Shown piece after piece: positions 32,016 through 40,273 of a DNA stretch of 64,000 nucleotides (within the stretch, counting starts at the first letter, position 1; every line of letters starts with the position of its first letter). Location of the stretch: NCBI RefSeq assembly GCF_001857965.1, contig NZ_CP017774.1:1178001-1242000 (forward strand). Direction: 5' to 3'. Under the pieces are notes generated by a model, which worked only from the letters and a program-made list of their open reading frames with translations, ran no database searches and had not been told where the DNA came from. This DNA is from Flavobacterium commune (lineage in GTDB: Bacteria; Bacteroidota; Bacteroidia; Flavobacteriales; Flavobacteriaceae). Both the position numbers and the translations under genes were made by a program.

Positions 32016-32449
32016 AAAATCTTCAGGAAATCCTAAAAAAGCATCAATATAAAAAAGTAAAATTTAAAATTACCAAAACACAACATCTGTTGGTAAAAGC
32101 CAAAATCAATGGCGTGAAAGGTAATTTTATTTTAGATACGGGAGCTTCTAATAGTTGTGTAGGCTTTGAACACATTGCATTATTTAATTTAAACGCCGAA
32201 GATTCTAAGACCATGGCTTCTGGAGCCGGAGCAACAGGAATGCTCACCCAAACGGCCAGAGCAAATAAATTACAACTTGGTTCTTGGAAAAATAATAATT
32301 TCGATTTGATCATATTTGATATGTCACATGTCAATGAAGCCTTGACGGCTTACAAATCAAAAACTGTTGACGGAATCATTGGAGCCGATATTTTACTAAA
32401 AGGCAAAGCCATAATTGATTACTACAACAATTGCTTATATTTACAATAA
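32012..32449 (+). CDS. Retropepsin-like aspartic protease, coupled to the CHAT gene
   Basis: 145 residues with the clan AA signature: catalytic D42 in FILDTGASNSC, a flap-like glycine region (ASGAGATGM) and the C-terminal hydrophobic-glycine motif VDGIIGADILLKGKAIIDY. One such domain per chain implies an active dimer. There is no signal peptide, so it seems cytoplasmic, unlike its CHAT partner. The ATG overlaps the CHAT stop by 4 bp (ATGA), which suggests translational coupling. Its substrate is unknown. Confidence 0.85.
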   Translation: MKNLQEILKKHQYKKVKFKITKTQHLLVKAKINGVKGNFILDTGASNSCVGFEHIALFNLNAEDSKTMASGAGATGMLTQTARANKLQLGSWKNNNFDLIIFDMSHVNEALTAYKSKTVDGIIGADILLKGKAIIDYYNNCLYLQ

Positions 32450-32470
32450 CCAACAGAAAACCAAAACATT

Positions 32471-33226
32471 ATGATAAAATTCTACAAAGCAGCCTGTCTT
32501 GCTCTGGGAATGTTACTATTCTCCTGTTCCACCCAAGACTTAACAGAAGATAGTCAAAATTCTACAGCAGCATCTAATACGAATTCTTCCGAAACGTCAA
32601 AAACCACCCCTGTTAAAAACAATATTTCTAAATTTTGGGATTTTAACAACTTAGATGAATGGGATGATGCTACTCAGGTGGGTGAAGCTAATTATTTTAT
32701 CGAAAATGGAAATTTACGCCTGTTTACCAATGCTAATACTTGGGATCGAACTAAAATAAAATCGATTGCTACTTATGCTACAGGAACGTATTCCTGGCGC
32801 GTTTTTGTCCCTGAAATGGGAGTGGGCGATTGTGCCAGCATAGGTGCTTTTTTATACAGTGATGATACCCACGAACTCGATTTTGAAATTGGCTATGGCA
32901 AAGAAACTGTTCGTCAGGGACTGAATGCTGCATCCGATGATCTTATTGTTTATGCCACTTCGCAAGCTAATCCAAGCCATTCTTTTCAAAGCAAAATCAA
33001 AAGAAATCAATGGTACACTTTTACAATAACATTAGCTTTAAATACAAAGAAAAAATATGTGGCAACCTGGAAAATTGACAACCAAAACCTAACAAGCAAA
33101 ACACTTACTTACGGCACAGCCACTAAATTTAAAATCTTTTGCAGTGTCGAAAATCTGAGTTTTATAGGCGATCATATTCCTGCTACACAAAATTATGCTT
33201 TATTTGACTGGGTAGAATTCAAATAA
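32471..33226 (+). CDS. Lipoprotein with GH16-like concanavalin fold
   Basis: 251 residues, lipobox (LLFSC). After a Ser/Thr/Asn-rich linker, the rest (about 55-251) is a beta jelly roll. HELDFEIGYG matches the GH16 active-site pattern ExDxE, and the C-terminal strand reads YALFDWVEFK, as in GH16-like folds. It may cleave or bind a beta-glucan or galactan at the cell surface, but the match is short and a lectin role is possible. It starts 21 bp after the protease gene and is probably in the same operon. Confidence 0.7.
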   Translation: MIKFYKAACLALGMLLFSCSTQDLTEDSQNSTAASNTNSSETSKTTPVKNNISKFWDFNNLDEWDDATQVGEANYFIENGNLRLFTNANTWDRTKIKSIATYATGTYSWRVFVPEMGVGDCASIGAFLYSDDTHELDFEIGYGKETVRQGLNAASDDLIVYATSQANPSHSFQSKIKRNQWYTFTITLALNTKKKYVATWKIDNQNLTSKTLTYGTATKFKIFCSVENLSFIGDHIPATQNYALFDWVEFK

Positions 33227-33241
33227 AATGATGTCCTCTAA

Positions 33242-33291
33242 TTAACCGCAGATTCGCAGATTAAAAAAAAATTCTGTGAATCTGCGGTTAA
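33242..33291. repeat. Dispersed hairpin repeat, CCGCAGATTCGCAGA type, copy 1
   Basis: Arms TTAACCGCAGATTCGCAGA (33242-33260) and 33273-33291 are complementary at 18 of 19 positions. The same arm sequence forms a hairpin at 56735-56780. Placed between converging genes, it may serve as a terminator in both directions. Confidence 0.75.
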
Positions 33292-33303
33292 CTCATTTTA
33301 AGC

Positions 33304-34095
33304 CTATTTGCTTTTGATTCTTTTTTTCGAATGAGACTCTTTTGGATTTTCACCTAATGCCCATAAAAGTCCACCTGTAAGATGCTGAATAAACACAGGA
33401 TCGACATAATCCTTACTATCATGTCCTAAAGCAGTATAAAACACTCTACCGCCTTCAAACTCATGACACCAGGCCAATGGTAAGTAATCTCCAAAAGTAC
33501 GTCCCGGATAGACTTCTTTTTCGCTGTCTATCACCGTTCGCATATCGGCGGCTAAAAGTACATGAGTATTAGGATTGAATTCATTCATATAATAACACTC
33601 ATCTTCTTTTCTCCATGTTTCCCCTAGCATCGAAGTCGAAGGATGGTTTTTATCAATCACTTTTATTTCGAAAGACTGAAAAGCAGGATGTCTTTTAAAC
33701 CTACCACCTACCAAGGTTGCAAACCAAGGCCAGTCTTTTTCAGAATCAGACGCACTATGAACTCCTACAAATGCGCCACCAGCATGAATATAATCCACAA
33801 GAGCTTGCTTTTGTTCTTCGGTATCAAAGATATCATTACAGGTATTAGAAAAAACCAGACAGCTATACTTTGCCAGATTTTCGGTGGTCATTACCGCCGG
33901 ATCATCAGAAACATCAACAATTAAGTTGTTGGCTTCTCCAATTTTCTTCCAGGCTTCCACACTGAAAGGAATATTTTTATGCACATAACCTTTGCCGTTT
34001 TTAGTGTAAACTAAAATACGTTTTTTAGCTAGTGGATTGGCAAAAACAGAACCTAAACCAAAAACAATTGTAAGCAACATTAATTTTATTTTCAT
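33304..34095 (-). CDS. Secreted ThuA-domain protein
   Basis: 263 residues with a signal peptide (MKIKLMLLTIVFGLGSVFA). It matches the ThuA fold, a class I glutamine-amidotransferase-like domain of trehalose/sugar metabolism: ILVYTKNGKGYVHKNI, HAGGAFVGVHSASDSEKDWPWF, LVGGRFKRHPAF, PLAWCHEFEGGRVFYTALGHD. No catalytic cysteine triad is apparent, as is usual. Such proteins occur with sugar-breakdown genes in Bacteroidota; here it is alone. Function unknown. Confidence 0.85.
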   Translation of the reverse strand: MKIKLMLLTIVFGLGSVFANPLAKKRILVYTKNGKGYVHKNIPFSVEAWKKIGEANNLIVDVSDDPAVMTTENLAKYSCLVFSNTCNDIFDTEEQKQALVDYIHAGGAFVGVHSASDSEKDWPWFATLVGGRFKRHPAFQSFEIKVIDKNHPSTSMLGETWRKEDECYYMNEFNPNTHVLLAADMRTVIDSEKEVYPGRTFGDYLPLAWCHEFEGGRVFYTALGHDSKDYVDPVFIQHLTGGLLWALGENPKESHSKKRIKSK

Positions 34096-34127
34096 AATTT
34101 TCTATTTATTTCTCGAATATAAAAAGA

Positions 34128-34173
34128 AAATCCCAAACTCCAATCCCGAAGCATCGGGAGGAATTTGGGATTT
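34128..34173. terminator. Bidirectional-type hairpin terminator between sucB and the ThuA gene
   Basis: Arms AAATCCCAAA (34128-34137) and TTTGGGATTT (34164-34173) enclose a second stem TCCCGA/TCGGGA (34144-34149 and 34154-34159). It lies downstream of sucB and upstream of the ThuA gene on the minus strand, so it most likely ends the sucB transcript. Confidence 0.75.
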
Positions 34174-34178
34174 ATATG

Positions 34179-34204
34179 TTTGTCAGACTGAGCTTGTCGA
34201 AGTC
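34179..34204 (-). repeat. Dispersed repeat copy touching the sucB stop codon
   Basis: TTTGTCAGACTGAGCTTGTC with the following GAAGTC is the complement of the repeat inside the CHAT gene, with a few changes. Its last base is the first plus-strand base of the sucB stop codon (34204-34206). Confidence 0.65.
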
Positions 34205-35436
34205 TACAATTCAAAAGCTTTTTTAGGATTTCCACCACAAAGCAATTCTACTGGGTTTTCTAAAGCTTCTTTTACAGCAACTAAGAAACCAACAGACTCA
34301 CGACCATCGATAATTCTGTGGTCATAAGATAAAGCGATGTACATCATTGGGTGGATTTCAACCTTACCGTTTACAGCGATAGGACGCTCGATAATGTTGT
34401 GCATTCCAAGGATTCCAGACTGTGGAGGGTTGATAATTGGAGTTGACAACATAGATCCAAATACACCACCATTAGTGATTGTAAAAGTACCACCAGTCAT
34501 ATCATCAACAGTAATTTGACCATCACGAGCTCTTAAAGCTAATCTTTTGATTTCAGCCTCAATTCCACGGAAAGTTAAGTTTTCAGCATTACGAACTACA
34601 GGAACCATTAATCCTTTTGGTCCTGAAACTGCGATAGAGATATCAGCAAAATCAAAAGCAATTTTGTGATCTCCGTCCATCATAGAGTTTACATCAGGGA
34701 ACAATTCTAAAGCTCTTGTTACCGCTTTTGTAAAGAATGACATATATCCTAAACCAATACCACCGTGTTTTGCTTTGAATGCATCTTTGTATTCATTACG
34801 CAAAATGTTAATAGGCGTCATGTTTACTTCGTTGAAAGTAGTCAACATTGCAGTTTCGTTTTTAGCAGAAACTAAACGCTCAGCTACTTTACGACGCAAC
34901 ATAGACAATTTAGTACGCTCTACTCCACGGCTTCCTCCTGTAGGAGTTCCCATTGATGGAACAGCATTTACTGCATCATCTTTAGTGATTCTTCCACCTT
35001 TACCAGTTCCTGTTACAGCTGCTGGTGAAATGTTTTTCTCATCTAATATTTTTTTAGCTGCCGGAGATGGAGTTCCAGTTGCATAAGTAGCTGCTGGTGC
35101 TGCAGGAGCCGCTGGCGCAGGTGCTGCTTTTGGTGCTTCAGCTACTGGAGCTGGAGCTGCTGCAGGCGCTGCCGCTGGTGCTGATCCTGATGGTTTAGCA
35201 GCTGCAGTGTCAATATGACAAACTACTGCTCCTACTGCTACTGCATCACCTTCTTCTGCTTTTAGGGTAATGATACCACTAGCTTCAGCTGGTAATTCTA
35301 ATGTAGCTTTGTCTGAATCTACTTCAGCAATTGCTTGATCTTTTTCAACATAATCCCCATCTTTTACTAACCAAGTGGCGATTTCAACTTCTTTAATAGA
35401 TTCCCCTGGTGATGGAACTTTCATTTCTAAAATCAT
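34204..35436 (-). CDS. sucB: Dihydrolipoyllysine-residue succinyltransferase, E2 of 2-oxoglutarate dehydrogenase
   Basis: 410 residues. The N-terminal lipoyl domain carries the lipoylated K43 in [12 protein letters not shown]. An Ala/Pro-rich linker (about 85-120), a peripheral-subunit-binding domain ([18 protein letters not shown]) and the catalytic acyltransferase domain with [15 protein letters not shown] near the C-terminus follow. It transfers the succinyl group from E1 to CoA in the TCA cycle. It follows sucA on the same strand after a 190-bp gap filled by two repeat elements. Confidence 0.96.
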   Translation of the reverse strand: MILEMKVPSPGESIKEVEIATWLVKDGDYVEKDQAIAEVDSDKATLELPAEASGIITLKAEEGDAVAVGAVVCHIDTAAAKPSGSAPAAAPAAAPAPVAEAPKAAPAPAAPAAPAATYATGTPSPAAKKILDEKNISPAAVTGTGKGGRITKDDAVNAVPSMGTPTGGSRGVERTKLSMLRRKVAERLVSAKNETAMLTTFNEVNMTPINILRNEYKDAFKAKHGGIGLGYMSFFTKAVTRALELFPDVNSMMDGDHKIAFDFADISIAVSGPKGLMVPVVRNAENLTFRGIEAEIKRLALRARDGQITVDDMTGGTFTITNGGVFGSMLSTPIINPPQSGILGMHNIIERPIAVNGKVEIHPMMYIALSYDHRIIDGRESVGFLVAVKEALENPVELLCGGNPKKAFEL

Positions 35437-35504
35437 GTCGTAAATATTTTAAATTTATGAATTTTATTTTTTAATGTATGAATCGTTATTCTTATTTTTA
35501 AATC

Positions 35505-35579
35505 TAGCCCCGATAGAAGTGGAAATCCTTTTTATTTTTCTTTAAAATAAAAAGATTGCAACGAATAGCGGGAAATAGC
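35505..35579 (-). repeat. Dispersed palindromic repeat, copy 2 (sucA-sucB gap)
   Basis: Read on the minus strand it runs GCTATTTCCCGCTATTCG ... AAAAGGATTTCCACTTCTATCGGGGCTA, matching the ends of the element at 27270-27342, with its own A/T-rich central stem. Confidence 0.65.
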
Positions 35580-35601
35580 TTCTGGAAAAAATATTTTTAA
35601 T

Positions 35602-35627
35602 GAGATTGCTTCGTACCTCGCAATGAC
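35602..35627 (+). repeat. Short dispersed repeat, GAGATTGCTTCG...CTCGCAATGAC type
   Basis: GAGATTGCTTCGTACCTCGC plus AATGAC. This wording is frequent in gaps of Bacteroidota genomes (recollection). Its last base is the first plus-strand base of the sucA stop codon (35627-35629). Confidence 0.5.
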
Positions 35628-38419
35628 TATCTAAATAAATTTTTATCAAATACCATTCTGATTGCATCAGCATGACGGCGTTTTGCTCTGGTGTAACTTC
35701 CTGCTGCCGGTGCTGAGTATGCTTTTAATGAAGCCAATCTCCATTTAACCAAATCAAAGTTAGCTAACATATAGGTGTAAGCTCCCATGTTTTTAGGCTC
35801 TTCCTGTGCCCAAACATAATCATCAGCATTTGGATATTGTGCAATAATCGCTTTTAATTGTTCTACCGGTAATGGGAACAATTGCTCGATACGAACTACA
35901 GCTACATCTTTACGACCGTTGTTTTCTCTTTCGGCAGTAATATCATAATAGAATTTACCTGTACAGAAAACTAATGTTTTCACGTCTTTCTTGTTTACTG
36001 TAGTATCATCAATTGTTTCCTGGAAACCTCCTGAAGTGAAATCTTCAATTGGAGATACACATCTTGGATCACGCAACAAACTTTTTGGAGAGAAAACAAC
36101 TAATGGTTTACGGAAAGTAGTTTTCATTTGTCTTCTCAACAAGTGGAAGAAGTTAGCTGGCGTTGTACAATCGGCAACATACATATTGTGACGTGCACAT
36201 AATTGTAAGTAACGCTCCATACGTGCAGAAGAGTGCTCAGCTCCCTGACCTTCGTAACCGTGTGGCAACAACATTACTAATCCGTTTTGATTGTTCCATT
36301 TGTCTTCTCCACAAGAGATGTATTGGTCAATCATAATTTGGGCACCATTAGAGAAATCTCCGAATTGTGCTTCCCAAATTGTTAAAGCATTTGGATTAGC
36401 CAAAGCATAACCATAATCAAATCCTAATACTCCGTATTCAGACAAGAATGAGTTAAAGATACGGAAGTTTCCTTTTTTGTTCTCGATGTTATTTAACAAA
36501 ACAACTTCTTCTTCAGAATCTTCTACTTTTACAACAGCATGACGATGTGAGAAAGTACCACGTTCAACGTCCTGACCTGAAATACGAATATCAAATCCTT
36601 CAGTCAAAAGTGAACCGTAAGCTAATGTTTCAGCAGTTCCCCAATCGATAGTGTTATTATCGTATCCTGTTTTTCTATCAGTAACAATCTTAGTGATTTT
36701 GTTAATGAATTTTTTATCAGATGGTAAGCTAGAAACTGTTTTAATGATAGAATCTAAAGTTGATTTTTCAACAGTAGTTTCAAATTTTTGCAACATTACA
36801 TCATCAGAAACCTGCTCAAATCCCTTCCATTCATTTTGCATAAACGGAGTAATGATTGTCAAATCTTTTTTACGGGAAGCTTCTAAGTTATGATCTAAAT
36901 CGTCTTTGTATTCTTTCTCTAAAGTTTTTACCAAATTAGCATCGATAATTCCTTCAGACAATAATTTTTCAGCATAAATATCTCTTGGATTTTGATGCTT
37001 AGCAATGATTTTATATAATAATGGTTGTGTAAAACGAGGCTCATCTCCTTCGTTATGACCATATTTTCTATATCCTAATAAGTCAATAAATACGTCACGC
37101 CCGAATTGCATTCTGAAATCCAATGCAAATTGCATAGCGTGTACTACAGATTCTGCATCATCAGCATTAACGTGTAAAACCGGAGATAAAGTTACTTTAG
37201 CAACGTCAGTACAATAAGTAGAAGAACGAGCGTCTAAGTAATTCGTTGTAAAACCTACCTGGTTATTGATTACAATATGGATAGTACCACCTGTTTTGTA
37301 ACCATCTAACTGCGCCATTTGGATAATTTCATAAAGAATACCTTGTCCTGCAATTGCAGCATCACCGTGAACGGCGATAGGCAATACTTTAGAGAAATCA
37401 TCTGCAAAATATTTATCTTGTTTTGCTCTGGTAATACCCTCGATAACTGCACCTACAGTTTCTAAGTGCGAAGGGTTTGGAGCTAAGTTGATGTTGATTT
37501 TCTTTCCTGACTTAGTAATTTTATCAGCAGTAAGACCTAAGTGGTATTTTACGTCACCGTCAAAATATTCCTGATCGTAATCTTTTCCGTCAAATTCAGA
37601 GAAAATATCCTGAGTAGATTTACCAAAAATATTAGCCAAAACGTTCAAACGACCACGGTGAGCCATCCCCATTACAAATTGTTCCACCCCTTTTTCGGCA
37701 GCTCTTTCAATTAAAGCGTCCAAAGCCGGAATAACAGTTTCTCCTCCTTCAAGAGAGAAACGTTTTTGACCTACATATTTAGTATGCAGGAAGTTCTCGA
37801 AAGAAACTGCCTGATTTAATTTATTTAAAATTCCTTTTTTCTCATCAGCTGAGAAAGTAGGGCGGTTTTCATTCACATTCAATCTGTCCTGAATCCATTC
37901 TACAACTTCCGGACGACGAATATACATGTATTCGATACCAATATGCTGACAATAAACTGTAGTTAAATGATTAACAATTTGAGACAAAGTAGAAGGCTGT
38001 AAACCTAATATTTTTGCTGCATCAAAAGTAGTATTCAAATCAGCTGAACTCAAACCGAAATTTTCCAAATCTAAATTTGGAGAAAAAGTTCTACGCTCTC
38101 TAACCGGGTTTGTCTTAGTGAACAAGTGCCCTCTAGAACGGTATCCATCAATCAATTTAACAACTTTAAATTCTTTTTGAAGTTGCTCTGAAATTTTACT
38201 ATTATCTACAGCAGAAGCCGAAGACACTGAAGTTGAAGGAGCTACTTCTCTGATGTATTGAACTGGATTTTCCTCATTATAAGTTTCCATTCCAAAATCG
38301 AAACCCTGAAAAAAACTTCTCCAGCTAGGCTCTACGCTGTCTGGACTATGTAAATATTGTTCGTATAATTGTGCAAAAAACTCGGTATGCGCTGCATTTA
38401 AAAATGAAAACCTATCCAT
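35627..38419 (-). CDS. sucA: 2-oxoglutarate dehydrogenase E1 component
   Basis: 930 residues from the ATG at 38419 (MDRFSFLNAAHTEFFAQLY); the in-frame ATG at 38467 lies upstream of the -7 box and is rejected. The N-terminal E2-binding helix, LDYGYRSRGH-like KLIDGYRSRGHLF segment, thiamine-diphosphate sites (MAHRGRLNVLANIFGK, GDAAIAGQGILYE, GYRKYGHNEGDEPRFTQP) and the transketolase C-terminal half are all present at normal length. It decarboxylates 2-oxoglutarate in the TCA cycle with SucB. Confidence 0.97.
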   Translation of the reverse strand: MDRFSFLNAAHTEFFAQLYEQYLHSPDSVEPSWRSFFQGFDFGMETYNEENPVQYIREVAPSTSVSSASAVDNSKISEQLQKEFKVVKLIDGYRSRGHLFTKTNPVRERRTFSPNLDLENFGLSSADLNTTFDAAKILGLQPSTLSQIVNHLTTVYCQHIGIEYMYIRRPEVVEWIQDRLNVNENRPTFSADEKKGILNKLNQAVSFENFLHTKYVGQKRFSLEGGETVIPALDALIERAAEKGVEQFVMGMAHRGRLNVLANIFGKSTQDIFSEFDGKDYDQEYFDGDVKYHLGLTADKITKSGKKININLAPNPSHLETVGAVIEGITRAKQDKYFADDFSKVLPIAVHGDAAIAGQGILYEIIQMAQLDGYKTGGTIHIVINNQVGFTTNYLDARSSTYCTDVAKVTLSPVLHVNADDAESVVHAMQFALDFRMQFGRDVFIDLLGYRKYGHNEGDEPRFTQPLLYKIIAKHQNPRDIYAEKLLSEGIIDANLVKTLEKEYKDDLDHNLEASRKKDLTIITPFMQNEWKGFEQVSDDVMLQKFETTVEKSTLDSIIKTVSSLPSDKKFINKITKIVTDRKTGYDNNTIDWGTAETLAYGSLLTEGFDIRISGQDVERGTFSHRHAVVKVEDSEEEVVLLNNIENKKGNFRIFNSFLSEYGVLGFDYGYALANPNALTIWEAQFGDFSNGAQIMIDQYISCGEDKWNNQNGLVMLLPHGYEGQGAEHSSARMERYLQLCARHNMYVADCTTPANFFHLLRRQMKTTFRKPLVVFSPKSLLRDPRCVSPIEDFTSGGFQETIDDTTVNKKDVKTLVFCTGKFYYDITAERENNGRKDVAVVRIEQLFPLPVEQLKAIIAQYPNADDYVWAQEEPKNMGAYTYMLANFDLVKWRLASLKAYSAPAAGSYTRAKRRHADAIRMVFDKNLFR

Positions 38420-38456
38420 AATGTTAGTGAATATACTTTTTGTTAAAATAGTTTGG

Positions 38457-38464
38457 CAAAAGTA
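38457..38464 (-). promoter_or_regulatory. -7 box of sucA (candidate)
   Basis: On the minus strand TACTTTTG, a full match to TAnnTTTG, 38 nt before the sucA ATG at 38419. No -33 TTTG at 19-20 nt. It supports the shorter sucA start. Confidence 0.45.
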
Positions 38465-38535
38465 CAATAATCAACTAAATTTACTTGAAAATTAAAACAC
38501 TTTTAACTGTTAAAATGTTAAATACCTCAATACTT

Positions 38536-39081
38536 ATGAGAAAAAAATACGCTTCAATCGTTTCAAAATCAATTTTAACTGCCTTATTAGTATTCATTTC
38601 TACTCAATTATCCGCTCAATATCAAAATTCAGGCTTTAAATCAAATAGTGATTTCTGGCAAAAAGTACAATTTGGAGGCGGATTAGGATTAAGTTTCGGC
38701 AACAGATACACCGATATATCAGTAGCACCGAGTGCCATTTACAATGTCAACGAATATTTCGCAGTAGGTCTTGGCGCACAATATACTTATGTAAAACAAA
38801 AAGATTTTTACAATTCCAATCTATACGGCGGAAGCCTGATTACCTTATTCAACCCTATTCCTGAAGTCCAGCTTTCGGCCGAACTGGAACAATTAAGAGT
38901 CAATGTAAAAGGGATTGGCGACAACAATTTCAGCAGCAACTTCTGGAATACCGGTTTGTTTTTAGGAGCGGGTTATCGCAGTGGAAATGTAACTATAGGC
39001 GCTAGATACAATGTTTTACACGATGAAAACAAAAGCGCTTACAGCGATGCCTTTATGCCTTTTGTGAGGTTTTATTTTTAG
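38536..39081 (+). CDS. Small outer-membrane beta-barrel protein
   Basis: 181 residues from the ATG at 38536, where a signal peptide begins (MRKKYASIVSKSILTALLVFISTQLSAQ). The mature part alternates glycine and aromatic strands (FGGGLGLSFGNRYTDISVAPSA, FLGAGYRSGNVTIGARYN) and ends FMPFVRFYF with a terminal phenylalanine, so it is an eight-stranded barrel. It is divergent from sucA. Homologues beside sucA are sometimes labelled alpha-ketoglutarate decarboxylase (recollection), which nothing in this sequence supports. Confidence 0.82.
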   Translation: MRKKYASIVSKSILTALLVFISTQLSAQYQNSGFKSNSDFWQKVQFGGGLGLSFGNRYTDISVAPSAIYNVNEYFAVGLGAQYTYVKQKDFYNSNLYGGSLITLFNPIPEVQLSAELEQLRVNVKGIGDNNFSSNFWNTGLFLGAGYRSGNVTIGARYNVLHDENKSAYSDAFMPFVRFYF

Positions 39082-39156
39082 AAAAGGAACTGAGTAGTAA
39101 GTAGCTAAGACTCTAAAACAATTGCAATATTTTTAATTGAAGCAAAACAAAGTACC

Positions 39157-39513
39157 TTACTTAAAATTATTTCTAAACCACACCTTTTGCCATTCTCTTT
39201 TTAGGATTAAAAAAGAAACCTGTTCAGCCAGAATAACCAAATCAGAACCGTCAAGTTTTTTAACCTCTTCTTCCGAAACATCAATCACATACAGCAGATT
39301 CAGATATTCAGCAAACTTGTACTGAATCAATCGATAGATTTTTTCATGCAACTGGATTTTCAATTCCTCAGGAGAAATACTCATAGGAAAATCAACTCCT
39401 TCATTAGCCAGATTAAAATCCTTATTTAATTGTTCGATTAATTTAAGATACAGATTTTCATCTTTGGCTTCACAAAGCAATAAATCGGAATTTTTTGGTG
39501 CTACGAAATTCAT
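39157..39513 (-). CDS. Conserved-looking cytoplasmic protein of unknown function
   Basis: 118 residues, no signal peptide or membrane span. Mostly helical and charged (EAKDENLYLKLIEQLNKDF, PEELKIQLHEKIYRLIQYKFAEYLNLLYVIDVSEEEVKKL). Not recognised. It lies 6 bp after the membrane-protein gene on the same strand and is probably co-transcribed with it. Confidence 0.72.
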   Translation of the reverse strand: MNFVAPKNSDLLLCEAKDENLYLKLIEQLNKDFNLANEGVDFPMSISPEELKIQLHEKIYRLIQYKFAEYLNLLYVIDVSEEEVKKLDGSDLVILAEQVSFLILKREWQKVWFRNNFK

Positions 39514-39519
39514 ATTATT

Positions 39520-40248
39520 TTACTTTACTTTTTTATTTTCCCAGGTTTTTACAATCTTTGCCAGCAACACATCGCCTCCTGCATAGAAAAAAACCGCTCC
39601 CATAGGAGGATTAGAAGTTGGAATACACCCAAAAATATCAGGAACCCAGGTCCAACATTTAAAATAAGTCCCAACCAATTCAATAAACACCACACAAAGT
39701 GCTATAAAACAATACAGATTCTGCCAACGCTTTCTCTTTAAAAGCACAAAAAACAGCAATCCAAACATCATTGAAAAAAAATCCTTCAAGAACAGCCCTA
39801 CACCCAAAAACAAAAGAGCAAAAAACCAAAGAAAATATTTCCGCAGATGCAATTCTTTTTCTAATGACCAAACAGCATGAGCATACACATAACCGGAAGC
39901 ATATACAACAGCATGACCAAAAGGCACATATAAAGGAATCATAGGTGTACGATATTCATACATCCCGAGTAACTTACAAAAAATCAACTCGCCTATATAC
40001 GACAAACCAAGCATTACCAGCATCAATCTTCGCAATGTAAGATTGGATACCGAATAAAAACCAAGAAAATAAAGAACCGCTAAAACATTAGTAATCTGCC
40101 TTCCGTCAAAATACTGATTAGTAAATGAAACCGAATCAATTCCTAACGCCAAAATCGTAAAAAAAGGAAAACAGCAAGCATAAACCAATTGCAGTTTTGT
40201 ACTTACAGAAGTTTTTTGATTGTTAAGAGTCGTTATAAATTCACCCAC
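39520..40248 (-). CDS. Multi-spanning membrane protein of unknown function
   Basis: 242 residues with about seven hydrophobic spans (LVYACCFPFFTILALGI, VLAVLYFLGFYSV, LMLVMLGLSYIGELIF, YFLWFFALLFLGVGLF, FGLLFFVLL, NLYCFIALCVVFIELVG). A conserved-looking loop YRTPMIPLYVPFGHAVVYASGY contains a histidine between spans. Not assigned to a family. It lies between the polyprenyl synthase gene and a small hypothetical gene, 25 bp from the former, in one leftward run. Confidence 0.78.
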   Translation of the reverse strand: MGEFITTLNNQKTSVSTKLQLVYACCFPFFTILALGIDSVSFTNQYFDGRQITNVLAVLYFLGFYSVSNLTLRRLMLVMLGLSYIGELIFCKLLGMYEYRTPMIPLYVPFGHAVVYASGYVYAHAVWSLEKELHLRKYFLWFFALLFLGVGLFLKDFFSMMFGLLFFVLLKRKRWQNLYCFIALCVVFIELVGTYFKCWTWVPDIFGCIPTSNPPMGAVFFYAGGDVLLAKIVKTWENKKVK

Positions 40249-40273
40249 AAAACCTGATTAAACTATTAGCTAA

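Noticed and set aside
35437..35626. Small gene in the sucA-sucB gap
   Set aside because: The gap is filled by two dispersed repeats and has no open frame of note.
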